Source of the DNA: Strongylocentrotus droebachiensis
Lineage: Eukaryota > Echinodermata > Echinoidea > Camarodonta > Strongylocentrotidae
NCBI GenBank assembly: GCA_035222895.1
Contig: JAVYIG010000647.1
Location: forward strand, 435,764-499,763
Length of the DNA: 64,000 bases
Reading direction: 5' to 3'
Below, piece by piece: positions 1 through 11,052 of this stretch (position 1 is the stretch's first letter; each line of letters begins with the position of its first letter). The translations under genes were made by a program, and so were the position numbers. The notes beneath the pieces were generated by a model, which was given only the letters and a program-made list of their open reading frames with translations, was not told the origin of the DNA and did no database searches.

Positions 1-133
1 GTTTCACAAAACTTGTTATCAGTGTATATGACAATTGTTGTTATAAGCTACTGAAATCCTTGATTCTGATTGGTTATCAGCAGATTTGTCACTGATATTT
101 GTCATTTGTCATTAAAAAAAGGCTTTGTGAAAC
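1..133. mobile_element. Hairpin MITE, family A (TTTCACAAA ends)
   Basis: A short element with inverted ends: it opens with GTTTCACAAAACTTG and closes with CTTTGTGAAAC, and internal ATTTGTCACTGAT-type segments are also inverted. It lies in the ZRANB1 intron and may be cut by the window edge. Related copies lie at 15986-16119 and 18670-18803, and a shrunken copy at 27571-27608. No open frame of note; non-autonomous DNA transposon by inference. Confidence 0.7.
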
Positions 134-458
134 ACCCTGGACCTCCATATATTGAAGAAAAAACTCAATAGGACTCATGCATATAGACTCTGAAAATGTT
201 TTCCCCCCTTCCAAAAAGTTTATGTGGAACACTTCTTTAGTGTACCAAGAACATACTTTCTTGGACAAATTCCATTATAAGTTTAAGAATGATGGTTGCA
301 TCAGAGTGTTTCCTATGGGTGTACTTGGTAGCACCTTTCATGTTTCTAATGTCAGAATTTCACAATAAAAATCCTGTAACCTTATAACATCCAGAAACGA
401 TTTTCATATCCAGTAAAACAAAATAATATTTAGATGACATAACAGAAGATGGGCTTAC

Positions 459-1563
459 CTCCAGGTAGAATATAAGTTATAATATCTGTAACAAAATAGC
501 ATGGAAAGTCTCCTTTTCTCTGTCGAATTGATTTTGCAATCTCTCTTCGTATGTCGGCGGCAAGTTCTGGGCAGACTTGAGATGGTGGACGCTTGACAGC
601 ATGGGCACCAATATCTGTGGAAAGCAGAACAGCCAGTAGATCTTCTTTCCTGAAGCGCAGAGCAAGATGGGCAAGGGTAAGACCAACATCAAACACACCA
701 GATCGGTTGAGGAAGAGTACTTCATCAGCAGTAAGTGTTCTGGTTGGATTTCCACCTGATGTGAGGTACGTCTCTACAGCTTGATGGTCATCATCCACCA
801 CACCATTACAAGCATTCAGGAATAGCCAATCAGACTTCCTCAGTCTCCTACGGATAAGCTTGACATGTTTCTCCTGATCTACGTTGATGGTACCATGGCC
901 AGGTGTTGAGGTTGCTCCAATGACAGGCACTTTGACTGTAGAAATAGTTGGCCCTGGACTGCGAGGTGGAGAACTGGTGGGAGATGAGCGGCTTGATGCG
1001 CCAGAATTCCTCAGGTTTTCCTCTATTAAAGTGCTCCCTGCTCCAACACTTGGGTCGGGACTCTGCTTCTGGCGAGTACAACTACACAAAGCGCAGTGCT
1101 TAGTTTTGGGCCAGTTCTCATAAGTGCACGTAGAGCATACCCACTTTTTTGTACTATTGCATATGGTTCGATTGCGGTCGTTGTTGACATTCTGCTGACC
1201 CACAGTCGGTCGGACAGTCTTAAGCCGTGGCTGACCACGACCTTTGCTGTTATCTCCAGGTGGACCAGTCCCCTTTGCATGGTGGCACAGAGCGCATTTG
1301 GCTGCCTGCGGCCAATTCAAATAAGTACACGCCTTGCATGGCCACTTGGGGGAACTACTATCAGATTCTGGCAGGATAAGGCGTCTAGGGCTGCTATCGC
1401 TCTGCTCCTCCGGCTCGACAAGAGAGGTTGAGGAACTGTCCTGTGTCGGTGATGTGATGAGTTGTACAGGCTTTGGTGCGTGACACAAGGTGCATTTGAT
1501 AGAGCTGTACCAGTTGTGATAGGTGCAGTATTCGCAGGTCCATTTTGGGTGACTCTCGGTCAT
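459..1563 (-). CDS. ZRANB1: TRABID/ZRANB1 deubiquitinase, first coding exon (partial)
   Basis: N-terminal 368 residues of the OTU-family deubiquitinase TRABID, which edits K29/K33-linked ubiquitin chains and has been linked to Wnt signalling. Three Npl4-type zinc fingers are visible: W8 with C10/C13/C24/C27, W74 with C76/C79/C90/C93, and W141 with C143/C146/C157/C160. A Ser/Pro-rich linker (about 165-225) follows, then the ankyrin-repeat ubiquitin-binding region from about residue 233 (SDWLFLNAC, DVGLTLAHLALRF, CPELAADIRREIA, QRKGDFPCYF), matching vertebrate TRABID in order and spacing. The exon ends at a GTAAGC donor (453-458) after one base of codon 369. The frame continues only nine residues into the intron, so the OTU catalytic domain must lie left of the window. 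The start is the ATG at 1561-1563, just before the first finger as in relatives. The 5' UTR exon is not identified. Confidence 0.93.
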
Positions 1564-1785
1564 CCTGCACCTTTTGTCAACTGTCTTGAGTCAGGAATCT
1601 CCTGTCAATGGAAAAAGGACACAACCTGTATTACATGTGAATTGCATTAATGAGTCTAAACAAGAATTCTTAGTAAAATATTACAGGGGGTGATGGTGAG
1701 CACTAAAAAAAAAAAAAAAAAAAAAAATCTTCCTCAACTAGATCTATATGAAGTTTGTTGGACAATGTTGTAAAGGATAAACAGA

Positions 1786-2176
1786 AGGGGCGCTAGTCCG
1801 AGAATGAGGATCGTCCGCATAAACGAGGATATCCTCGTAACCGCAGACATATTGCGTCCTAAAAAATATGGATTGTCTGCATTTTCGCAGAAGTTTATTT
1901 TCGTCGGTGCTCTGCGGGTTTTGGGTTTCTTAACCGCGCGCTGACAATGCGAAAAAAAATTCAGTGTAAAAAAAAATTATCCCAGTTCACCGAGGATTTA
2001 TCGCTCGCAACATGAAAGTCACTGTACAATGCATCAAGAAAATCATTACAGAATCGGAAATATGAAAACGTCTGCAAAAATGCAGACAATCCTTATTTTT
2101 GCGGACGCATCCATCCGTGTTTACGAAAAGAATCCTTGTTTATGCAGACGATCCTTATTCTCGGACCAGCGCCCCC
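1786..2176. mobile_element. Inverted-repeat DNA transposon, family B
   Basis: Ends are inverted copies: the left begins GGGGCGCTAGTCCGAGAAT and the right closes with ATTCTCGGACCAGCGCCCC. Inside, further GATCGTC(C/T)GCAT segments are also arranged in inverted orientation. No transposase frame. A larger diverged relative lies at about 6800-7388, sharing the GTCTGCATTTTCGC and ATGCAGA-GATCCTTATTTTTGC segments. A GTGAGCACTAAAA motif occurs shortly left of both copies (about 1694 and 6799), so the true left end may be further out. Confidence 0.7.
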
Positions 2177-2287
2177 TACTGCACTGAGTAAAGGACAAAT
2201 AATTATGATGGTTAGGCCACTGCTTTTTCTATTTGATGCATGAAATTCAAAGGTAAAAGAGAAGGCTTCAAATTGTGAAAGCATCCA

Positions 2288-2421
2288 GGGCAGCGTTTCT
2301 CGAAACCGTCATAACTACAAGTTCACCGACATCCCATTGACACGTGTGTATTAAGTTTAACACGCGTTTCAATGGGATGTCGGTGAACTTGTAGTTATGA
2401 CGGTTTCGAGAAACGCTGCCC
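2288..2421. mobile_element. Foldback MITE, family C (near-perfect 134-bp palindrome)
   Basis: Two arms of roughly 60 bp, starting GGGCAGCGTTTCTCGAAACC and ending with its reverse complement, separated by a small loop. CAG flanks both ends and could be a 3-bp target duplication. A second copy of the family is at 19057-19190 inside PUS1. Confidence 0.8.
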
Positions 2422-3039
2422 AGACACATAAATTATACACAGGCTACCTGGCCTGACTTCATACCAGGCACAATCACAACAGTGAACAGTGACAACACAC
2501 CGAAGTCGACTCACTTTATCCATATCCAGACTCCAAACCAGTCACTACTTCACAGCATAGTACACCATCTGATAGGATTTAATGATAAATTTTCGGAATA
2601 TAACATTCATATTATGTGAATAACATATCGGTAAATTCATACAAATTATTTACCTGTTTATGAGCCCGAAATCCCGAATTTCATTAAATAGTCGGGCACT
2701 CATTATTCTTCTGTGTTTTCCTTTGAACGTTGCCAATTTAAGTTAAAGTTACTGAAAAGATACGGACGTACGTATGTTGCAACCATATCAAAGATTATGT
2801 CAAATTTTCAATAACAAATATTATATTTAAACATTAAAATATAGTGAGTGTGTTTTGCTAAATAAAAATCTGATGCTCCCATAAAAAAAAATATGAATAA
2901 AAGATAGTCACAACGTCAAATTGTTGATGTTTTGTATTGATGACCTTGAAACCTAACTCATTTTCGAATACAACCCAAGTCGGTGGAAAGTGGCTCTCGT
3001 GTGAGTGTAAGTGGAATCAGGGCCTAGGGGCCGTTTCTC

Positions 3040-3240
3040 GAAACTGCCACAAGGGGCCACAATAGTGGCAGATCCAGGGGGTCGGGGGCCCGCCCCCCCC
3101 CCCCCGCCCTCGGAAAAAACGTGTCAAAACACGTTAATTTTACCCTTTTTTTAGATCCCCCCCCCCCTTGGCGCTCAAGGGGGGGGGGGGGTGGAGGGGT
3201 GCGTTTTTCAAATTTTCGAAAAAAATTAGTGCTCACTCAT
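3040..3240. repeat. Poly-C/poly-G rich repeat fragment
   Basis: Contains several runs of 9-14 C or G, a CTCGAAACTGCCAC segment resembling the foldback end at 2288, and a reversed GTGAGCAC motif as seen near family B. Probably piled-up transposon debris. 3340-3480 holds degenerate short tandem repeats also seen, inverted, at about 44380-44700. Confidence 0.4.
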
Positions 3241-3628
3241 ATCTTTAAAAACGGCCGGGTAAGGCTTACTCTTTCGATCATCTGACATGAAACCTTTTAC
3301 AAAGGAATGGAGCTAGCACTAGGCTTAATTGGAAAAGTAAAATGGGCATCTATCAGATTTGGATAGGGGAACTTATCAGAGGTGAAATGGTGGCATTTAA
3401 TAAATAGTAAGGGACATTTATTACAAAAATAAAAATGGGCACTTAATCAGAAATGAAATAGGACCATCTCTCCCGCATCTCTCCCATCAGATTTTTGTAT
3501 TTTCTTTAATAAAATCATCTTTATTCAATATTGCTTTCGACTTTTCAAAACATATAAAAAAACATATATGAATATACATACATAATATAACCAATAGAAT
3601 CAACAACAAGAATATAGCTGATTATACA

Positions 3629-3652
3629 AGATATATATATATATATATATAT
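3629..3652. repeat. (AT)n microsatellite
   Basis: Uninterrupted AT dinucleotides in AT-rich DNA just before LINE-derived sequence. Confidence 0.85.
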
Positions 3653-3984
3653 CATTTGTTGGGGTACGGGAGTGGAATTCCTTGAATTATGACCTAAGAT
3701 CCAGTTCTACAATTACCAGATTTAAATCAATGTATAAAAAAAGTATTTTTCAATCCATGGTTGAGTAAGTACTTCTCTTTCCCATCTTTTTTCCACTTTT
3801 ATCTCTTTCTGCCCTATTTTCGCTTCCTTCTATTCTTTCTCTGTAACCTTCTTTATGAACGTGCGTGTGTGTTGATGTACGGGTGCGTACTGTATTAGAA
3901 AGTGAAAATAGAGTGAAAATTCACTCTCTTTTTTTAAGAGAGTAATTAGTCCTTTACTTTGTATTGTTAATTTATGTGCCTTAT

Positions 3985-4119
3985 CTTGTTATTGTTTGTT
4001 TGCAGGGCCCCGATTACAAGTAGATTTCTGCTTCTTAGGGGTCCTAACCATTATATTGTATATTGTATTTTCATTGTAAATTGTTTTTATACTGGTTGAA
4101 TAAATGAAATGAAATGAAA
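3985..4119 (+). mobile_element. LINE 3' end, (GAAAT)n tail
   Basis: Plus-strand sequence that ends in a run of GAAAT units (about 4104-4119), the kind of short tandem tail left by CR1/L2-type LINEs. No reverse transcriptase frame remains. Upstream limit is unclear. Confidence 0.5.
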
Positions 4120-4765
4120 TATATATATATATATTTTTTTTTTTAAAGCAACACAATGTTTTCCACCTATATATATCAAATGATACAAATTTGTTATTTT
4201 TAACATAAATGTATTGTTCAAGAGAACGATAATACCTTAACATACATTTAAAAGAATTTAGTGAGAGTACGTTTTTTTTGCATTTGTTGGAAAATATATA
4301 GTATTTGACATATAAAATAATGAAATTAAACTGAACTCCAACGTTTCCATAAAACCCAAATATGAAATTTATTTTATTCAAATTAACTTATATATCCTCT
4401 AAAATGAAATGTTGGACATCCGCAATAAACCTTCTAATGATTGGGCAATCCCAAAATAAATGTTCTATAGATTCCACGGAGCTATAACCAAATAAACATA
4501 TAGGTCTGACTGCGAAATATTTAATGATTTAAGATATTTATTAACACCAACTATACGATGTATTATCTTAAACTAAACGGATCCGTGTATAGATAAACAT
4601 GACCTAACAGGAACTAATTTTTTTTTTTACCCCAGTCTAGGTTTGGGATATTAAACAGAGAATTCCATTTATCTATTGATTTAGGGGGACTAAAAACCTG
4701 TTGAACACTTAAATTATGAATAGCGACATATCTTCGTTACCTTCATTATATTTTTAATCATTTCC

Positions 4766-5650
4766 TCGATTGATTGATTGATTGATTTTTATTCGACAAG
4801 CTTCCAACATACAACAATATACAATAATAACAGATCAAAAATAAGTCAGCTTGAACAGGATAACCCACGAAAGCTCGAGAGCTTATTTCCAGTGGGGTCC
4901 CTTACAGACATGTATACAATTAATAAATTAAAATAGTAATATTTACAGACAGATAAGAAAATTAAAAGAACTACTTATTAAAGATAATAATAACAACATT
5001 AAACTGATGATAGAAATGATATTAAGTACAAGAAGAAAAAGAAGAAGGAGAAGAAGAAAAAGAGGAGAAGGAAGAAGAGGAAAATAATGATGAATTTGTA
5101 GAATTTCTATAACGTACGAAAACATAAGTATATACAACATGAAAAAGTATGAACCGACAGAAGAATAACAATTTCAATCATATAACATGTCATTCACTTC
5201 TCTTCTCTGACTGTCAAGTATTAGGTATTCCTTTAATTTTTAAAATGATCATAGTTTCCTATTTCTTTTACACCATTGGGAAGGGAATTCCAATGTTTTA
5301 TGGCATTGTAATAAAACGAATTTCCAATACTACCTACTCTTTCTGGTAAGTTAAAGTTGAATCGTCTATTTCTTGTATTATAATCATGTACGTCAGTAAC
5401 AAGATCGAAGTTGGATATAATGAATATAATAATAATATAATGATTCGACCTAGTATGATATATTTTTTAGCTGTTATAGGTCTGCCTCTGAACCTTAAAG
5501 GGATATTATTTTTCCAATTATGGGGAATAGCCGTTTTCACCGAATAAAATTTTATAAAATTGTATTCAAAATTATATTTGTTTCTAAATTGAAAGAAGGT
5601 AAAAATATTACCATCAGATTTGTGTGCCTTCAGTTCTTGCTATCAATATA
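4766..5650 (-). mobile_element. 5'-truncated LINE with RT C-terminal remnant
   Basis: Minus-strand element ending in an (AATC)n tail at 4766-4790. A broken frame running from about 5470 down to a stop at 5233-5235 encodes HDYNTRNRRFNLNLPERVG followed by NSFYYNAIKHWNSLPNGVKE, which matches the conserved end of CR1/L2-like reverse transcriptase proteins (H-Y-TR, then WN-LP). Everything upstream of that is lost or degraded, so the copy is dead. Confidence 0.7.
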
Positions 5651-6054
5651 GATTAATTGGTATAGGCCTTCACAGCCTTCCTAGAGTAGACTATGGTTAT
5701 AATGCTCACGTTCTAATTTGAAAAAATTCTGCCAACATTTCATCCCCTGATCGACCTGCAAAAAATTATTATTTACATATATAGGCCCTATATAGAATAT
5801 ATAATTTTGATACTGTTGATACTCCTCCGTCACGGCGATATACAAATAATATTTAAAACAATTGAAATGAAAATCCTTGAGAGAGTTCTCTTTTTTTACT
5901 ATGAATATATAGGGGGGACCATCTCCAAAAAAAGGTAAAGTCTATATAAATAAATAAATTCAAATTCAAATTTTATTGATTTAAATCCACATAAATGGGA
6001 TTCTCAAATTTTGTATAACAATATTGGTAAACAAATTTCAAAATTATATTGTAA

Positions 6055-6130
6055 CATATTGAATTGAATTGAGTTGAATTTCTTTATTGTCATGCACAAA
6101 ATAAAATAAAGGCATAACAATCGTTTTACA
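6055..6130 (-). mobile_element. LINE 3' tail, (ATTCA)n
   Basis: GAATTGAATTGAGTTGAAT on the plus strand reads as an ATTCA-type tail on the minus strand, followed upstream by AT-rich 3' UTR-like sequence. A second tail-like run with TTCAAA units lies at about 5960-5985. Neither retains coding sequence that I recognise. Confidence 0.45.
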
Positions 6131-6799
6131 GCTCACATTTTTATAACATATAACAATCATTAACATATCGTAACTACAAATAACATAACTAACATAACAA
6201 TGTAATATAATTTAACCTCTCTGTTGAGAGTCAGGGGAATTATTACTCCCCTGGCTCCCAACAGACAATACTAACTTAAATAAATAGCAGAAAATGTACA
6301 TTGATTGGCAATGAGTGCAGAAGTCAAAATTACAATCACCAGGAATGCCCCCAAAATCAACGTACCCTATATAGCTCGGCCTCGATCGCGACTCCTGATC
6401 CACAAGCTGTGTCCGATATTAAAATCCATCCTCGACCTACTCCCTCAAGGTGTCAAGCGTGCAAGAATTCAGGTCGGTGATTACTCTATGATTATTGTGT
6501 TAAATCGGTTTGTTATCTTGTTCTAACACATGTGAGGTTATAAAAACTAATTATATCTCCCCTACGATGATGATACTCCAATCACTATACTTTCATCGGG
6601 GTTTCATTTGAAATAAAAACGAATCTTGCTGTGTTCTTGACTTGACAAACACGATTTCGTACGTGTGGGACTTGTTGAGGGGAGATTTATTTTTCTTCAG
6701 ACATGCAGACGAACGCGAACAAGCGCACCGCGCCGTATCGTATGCAATTCTTTTTGCTCAAGGGGTGGGTGGTCATGGGGGGGGGGGGGGTGGGGTAGT

Positions 6800-7388
6800 G
6801 AGCACTAAAAGTAAAAATAAATTCTGTTTGCGTCCCCAAAAAATAAGAATCGTCTGCATTTTCGCTGTGCCTGTGTTTTTTTTTCACCGGCGCTCTGCAC
6901 TCCTGCAGGTTTCGGGTTCCTGAACCGCAACCGTGCGCTGGCGATGCGAAAACGTATTCCCCGGAATACCCCCCAGTTCATTGTCTACTTTTAGTTTTAT
7001 GGGTTGTTCGTCTTCCCAAAGATATCGCTCGTAACGTTAAGTGAGTCTCTGAGCTATACAAAGTCAATGTGAAAATAAAAAGCATATGAAAAAAAATTAA
7101 CACCCATTTCTGAAAATGCGCGTGCGTCATTTCGAAAAAAATGCTATACCCTCACCCGCAAGCTCACACGCCGAGTGATGAAAATGTCACGCGTAGCTGA
7201 TCTTTGAACTTGCCATCTCTGATGATCAAGACAATCATTGCGGAATCCGTTTTTTGCATCGCCAATGCACTGAACAGAAATAAGAAATGTCTGCTAAAAT
7301 GCAGATGATCCTTATTTTTGCAGACGCTGCTGTCAGCGTTTACGAAGACGGCCCTCGTGTATGCGGACGATCCTCATTCAGAGTCTAG
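6800..7388. mobile_element. Diverged relative of family B transposon
   Basis: Shares with 1786-2176 the GTGAGCACTAAAA motif, the AATCGTCTGCATTTTCGC segment near the left, the CCTGAACCGCAACCGTGCGC-like middle and the ATGCGGACGATCCTCATTC right end. It is about 200 bp longer than the first copy and has no recognisable transposase frame. Confidence 0.55.
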
Positions 7389-7750
7389 ATGATACGGTAT
7401 TGATTCTTCGTCCTAACCCGACGATTCATCCATGTTGAGCGAAGAGAATGTATGCATGCGCGATAGCCGTGGAGCAAATATGAATATTGATATCATAGAG
7501 CGGGTTCGCTCAAAATTGCTGAATATGCATGAATCGAAGAGACAGAGCCCTTCTCGACCTCTTGCATATTCACAATGTACACACTGACTGAGTTTCCTTC
7601 AGGAGATTATGGCGGAGTCTGTGTAATGCCCTATTTATACCCAAGCTTTAAGTTCTTTGAAAGTACTTAGTAATTCTTCTGCTTACATGTATATTGTTTC
7701 AACCCAAAGCAATGAAGTCTGTGATTGGGACAGGAGCTTGAAATGCAAAG

Positions 7751-7993
7751 AAATGAGACAGAGACAATCATGGCTTGTACAGTACAGTTCAGTTTCAAAG
7801 TGACAAATGGGAATTAAATAAAGATAAAAGATGCCTCTATTATTTCTAGAGTATAACTTTTAAAACAAAGTTAACAGTCAGAAGTTTTTGAAAGAAGAAT
7901 TTAAAAGATTGCACTGAGACTTATAAAGCCAAAGTTCTTTTTTGTGTTTAGATTTGACTATGTAGACTGTCACTGATTGTCTCTGTCTCATTT
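7751..7993. mobile_element. Short inverted-repeat element beside the GPAA1 5' exon
   Basis: A 20-bp inverted repeat, AAATGAGACAGAGACAATCA at 7751-7770 and its complement ending at 7993, bounds 243 bp of non-coding DNA. The right end is 14 bp from the probable 3' splice site at 8007-8008. A partial match to the end sequence occurs at about 23632. Confidence 0.55.
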
Positions 7994-8054
7994 GATTTGC
8001 TATGACAGGTTCTTGGTCAAGACTTGGGTGTGACTGAACATCAGCATTGTCATC

Positions 8055-10034
8055 ATGGGCCTGTTAACAGACACTCGAACACAGGCAGTCATGTCCCGTG
8101 TTGTTCTGGCCATCCACAAGCCTCTGGAGCTCCTTCTGTACATTACTGGTGTGGCTTCACTGCTGGTATTGGCGTTCACCCCTCTCAATGAGAAGACATA
8201 CTTCTCTGAAAATGCCCTCTTACCAGGCTTGGTGGAGAGGAAGTATCTGAATGATCAAAGTGTCAAGGATTATGCCAAGGAACTAACCCGGCTGGGAGCT
8301 GTGGACAACGGGAAAGGACCTATCCCTGAAGATTGGCTGAAAGCTCAGTTCATGGACTTGGGTTTGGATGTATTTTCACAAAACTTCACTGTGCAGCACC
8401 CCTTTAACGTTAAAGCAAAAGGAACTGAAGGGGGTGGAGCTGTCGCTGGAACCAACGTCTATGCTATCCTCAGAGCCCCAAGAATTGCAAGCACCGAAGC
8501 GATAGTCATCACGGTGCCGTATCGCAATAAAGAGGCTGAAGCAGGCAGGGCAAGGACTCACTATGGAATTGGCCTGATGCTGTCATTAGCCAGCTTCTTT
8601 AGCAAAAACACTTTTTGGTCAAAGGACATCATCTTTGTGGTTGTGGACAAAGAAGAGGTAGGGATGCAGGCCTGGTTAGCTGGCTACCATGATAGTCATT
8701 CAGAATATCTCCAAACAAGCCTCATGCTAGGGCGCAGTGGATCAATCATCGCAGCCATCAATTTGGAGCTTGGCTCTGAGTTTACTGATCACATTGATTT
8801 GAAGATTGAAGGCGTAAATGGTCAGTTGCCGAACATGGATCTGTTCAATCTGGCTGTCAGGTTATGTCGCGTAGAGAGGGTGCCTGTCACTTTCCAGAAT
8901 AGATTTGATCCTTCAGAAAGAATCGTTGTCAAGTGGGCGGGACTACAGCATTCGGCCACAACCATGCTACTCAATATGGCTAAGCAAGCTAGCGGAAAGC
9001 CAAGCGGAATCCATGGTCTGTTCCTGCGCTACCACATAGAAGCCCTGACTCTCCAGGCCCATCCTGCAAAGCGTGGGTCCGGAGTCGAAGCAGTTGGACG
9101 TGTCATGGAAGGCGTCGTCCGCAGTGTCAACAACCTGTTGGAGCGGTTCCACCAGTCTTTCTTCTTTTATGTACTCCCTAGCTGTGAAAGATACGTCTCA
9201 ATTGGCCTATACATGATTCCTTTCGGCCTCTTGTTGGTTGTACCTACGCTGCGTGGTATGGCTCTCTGGCTTCTTGCAATTCAATCCGCTGAACAGAAGA
9301 ACACTTCTTCAGACGAAAAAGATAATGATGAGAAAGAGGACAGTGATAAAATGAAAAAACTTGAGCCAGAGCAGCAAGGTCGTCCTTATGGTCAAGTCAT
9401 GCCTCTCATTATCGGTGCCCACATCATGGGGGCCATACTGTTCATAAGCCCACAATATCTTGTCAGTGATCACATCGCATCCTTCAATGTTACCCCGCAA
9501 GGTGCCATTGCTATAGGTTTTGCAGCCTTCTTCGTTGGATCAGCGTCCCTCCCTATCTTTGGTAGGAGGAATAATTTTCAAACAAGCGAGAATTTACCTT
9601 CGGACTGGCAGCTCTTGAAGTGTCTCACGCTCATCTGGTACACTGTTACACTCCTGGCAGTGTCTATGTTTAACTTTTCCCTTGCTTTCTTTGTTGCTGT
9701 GCCAACCATTCCCATTGCCGTCATTGTTCAACCAGCAGAGCGATCAGTTTTGAAAATAATACAGGGATTTCTCCTTCTTATGATATCTCCCCTATCTTTG
9801 CTTTATTCTTTCATAACTATACACCATGGATTCTTTAACCCTGGAGATGCCATTGTAGACATTCTTACCCAGGGGTTGCATAAGACTGTAGATTCCTTGT
9901 TTGAAGGTGTGGTCAATGCCTACTTGTATGGCAACAAATCTTTTGCCTTGATAACGCTAGTATGGTTTCCTGTTTGGTTTCTCTTGTGGGCAGTGCTTTT
10001 CAGGAAAGCTAGTGGCAAAAAAGTTTCATCATGA
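8055..10034 (+). CDS. GPAA1: GPI-anchor attachment protein 1 (GPI transamidase subunit)
   Basis: A 659-residue GPAA1, the ER-membrane subunit of the GPI transamidase that presents the lipid anchor for transfer onto protein C-termini. It matches the family from the first residues: MGLLTD, one membrane segment at about 23-42, then a large luminal domain of the M28-peptidase-like fold (TNVYAILRAPRIASTEAIV, DIIFVVVDKEEVGMQAWL, NGQLPNMDLFNL, GIHGLFLRYHIEALTL, LERFHQSFFFYVLPS). From about residue 378 on, several membrane spans follow, with an acidic low-complexity loop at about 416-443. The family's usual length is about 620; the extra residues sit mainly in that loop. The start agrees with relatives. 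A likely 5' UTR 3' splice site (CTATGACAG) ends at 8008. The whole coding region is one exon, unlike its intron-rich neighbours. Confidence 0.96.
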   Translation: MGLLTDTRTQAVMSRVVLAIHKPLELLLYITGVASLLVLAFTPLNEKTYFSENALLPGLVERKYLNDQSVKDYAKELTRLGAVDNGKGPIPEDWLKAQFMDLGLDVFSQNFTVQHPFNVKAKGTEGGGAVAGTNVYAILRAPRIASTEAIVITVPYRNKEAEAGRARTHYGIGLMLSLASFFSKNTFWSKDIIFVVVDKEEVGMQAWLAGYHDSHSEYLQTSLMLGRSGSIIAAINLELGSEFTDHIDLKIEGVNGQLPNMDLFNLAVRLCRVERVPVTFQNRFDPSERIVVKWAGLQHSATTMLLNMAKQASGKPSGIHGLFLRYHIEALTLQAHPAKRGSGVEAVGRVMEGVVRSVNNLLERFHQSFFFYVLPSCERYVSIGLYMIPFGLLLVVPTLRGMALWLLAIQSAEQKNTSSDEKDNDEKEDSDKMKKLEPEQQGRPYGQVMPLIIGAHIMGAILFISPQYLVSDHIASFNVTPQGAIAIGFAAFFVGSASLPIFGRRNNFQTSENLPSDWQLLKCLTLIWYTVTLLAVSMFNFSLAFFVAVPTIPIAVIVQPAERSVLKIIQGFLLLMISPLSLLYSFITIHHGFFNPGDAIVDILTQGLHKTVDSLFEGVVNAYLYGNKSFALITLVWFPVWFLLWAVLFRKASGKKVSS

Positions 10035-10074
10035 TTTGTAGCTGAATATGTCTCAAGTGAGCTTTCCTGAGTAA

Positions 10075-10080
10075 AATAAA
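10075..10080 (+). terminator. Candidate poly(A) signal for GPAA1
   Basis: AATAAA lies 41 bases after the GPAA1 stop. Another AATAAA at 11848-11853 is possible if the 3' UTR is long, but several transposons intervene, so the near one is preferred. Confidence 0.5.
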
Positions 10081-10806
10081 TGATTGCGGGAAGAAAATGG
10101 AAATCCAAATGTTTTGTTGTCTTGTGTAAAAAAGAAACATGTTAGAAATTATCAATTGTTTTTTATTCCTTTTCACATTCCGTAAATAATATTTAAAAAT
10201 GCCTAAAATGCGTTTGTGGATGGCCTACAACCACATATAATACACATGCTCAATTAATTATTCCACTTTGGGCCTTTATTGGGGAATTATATTTTGATTT
10301 TGTATTTCTTGTTTATGTCCCTTGCATATAATGCAGAAGTTTGGGCGGGAGAAGGGCAGAAGGCAATGATTCTCTTAGTGGTAGTTTTGTAGATTTTTGT
10401 CATTTTGTGATAATGCATTTATCATTATGTCATGATGAAATTTACAAGCAAATATCATGCAGTCTTATAAAATGTACACTAAAAGTATAAGCAAAGAGTA
10501 ATCTAGGTCACAGCTTGGCCTGTGATGTACATATAGATTTAAATTACTTGTAGAAAATATCAGCAATGAAAATGGTTTGTTACATAAAAGAGTGATTTAC
10601 CTTTTAGCCTGAATTTTGCCATAGATGATTTTCATAATTTTTTTATTTCTATGGTTGTAACATTAATATCTTTCGAATTTCCTCTAAATGATATGATTTA
10701 ATTTTTCCCCAATGGTAGTTTGGCCGAATTTATTTCTTACAAACTCACTGCACAAATGAAACCTCTTTTTTTTTTACAAGAAGCATACTGATCTTTTAGC
10801 CTTGCA

Positions 10807-11052
10807 TAAAGGTCAGGTGACATCCAAATATAAGTTGATTCCTGTTGATGTGCAGGGCTGCATACAACTCATATTTTGTTATTCAAACATCTAAATATAT
10901 TTCATAGTCTTTTGAATATTTTTAAGAATAATTTTCTCAGACCTGCTAAGCTACACCATAAAAAAGGCTCCAGATCTCATTCATCTTGTATAGACCATAC
11001 AATACCAACATAGAAGGATTCAACTTATATTTGGATTTCACACCACCTTTAA
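10807..11052. mobile_element. TTAAAG-ended MITE, family D
   Basis: Inverted ends share ATCCAAATATAAGTTGA(A)TCCT; the outer bases read TAAAGGTCAGGTGACATCC on the left and pair with GGATTTCACACCACCTTTAA on the right. No coding sequence. Its right end shares the TTTAAA bases with the next element. Confidence 0.7.

Noticed and set aside
3989..4381. 130-codon minus-strand frame
   Set aside because: Poly-Ile/Tyr/Asn composition from AT-rich LINE tail and (AT)n DNA.
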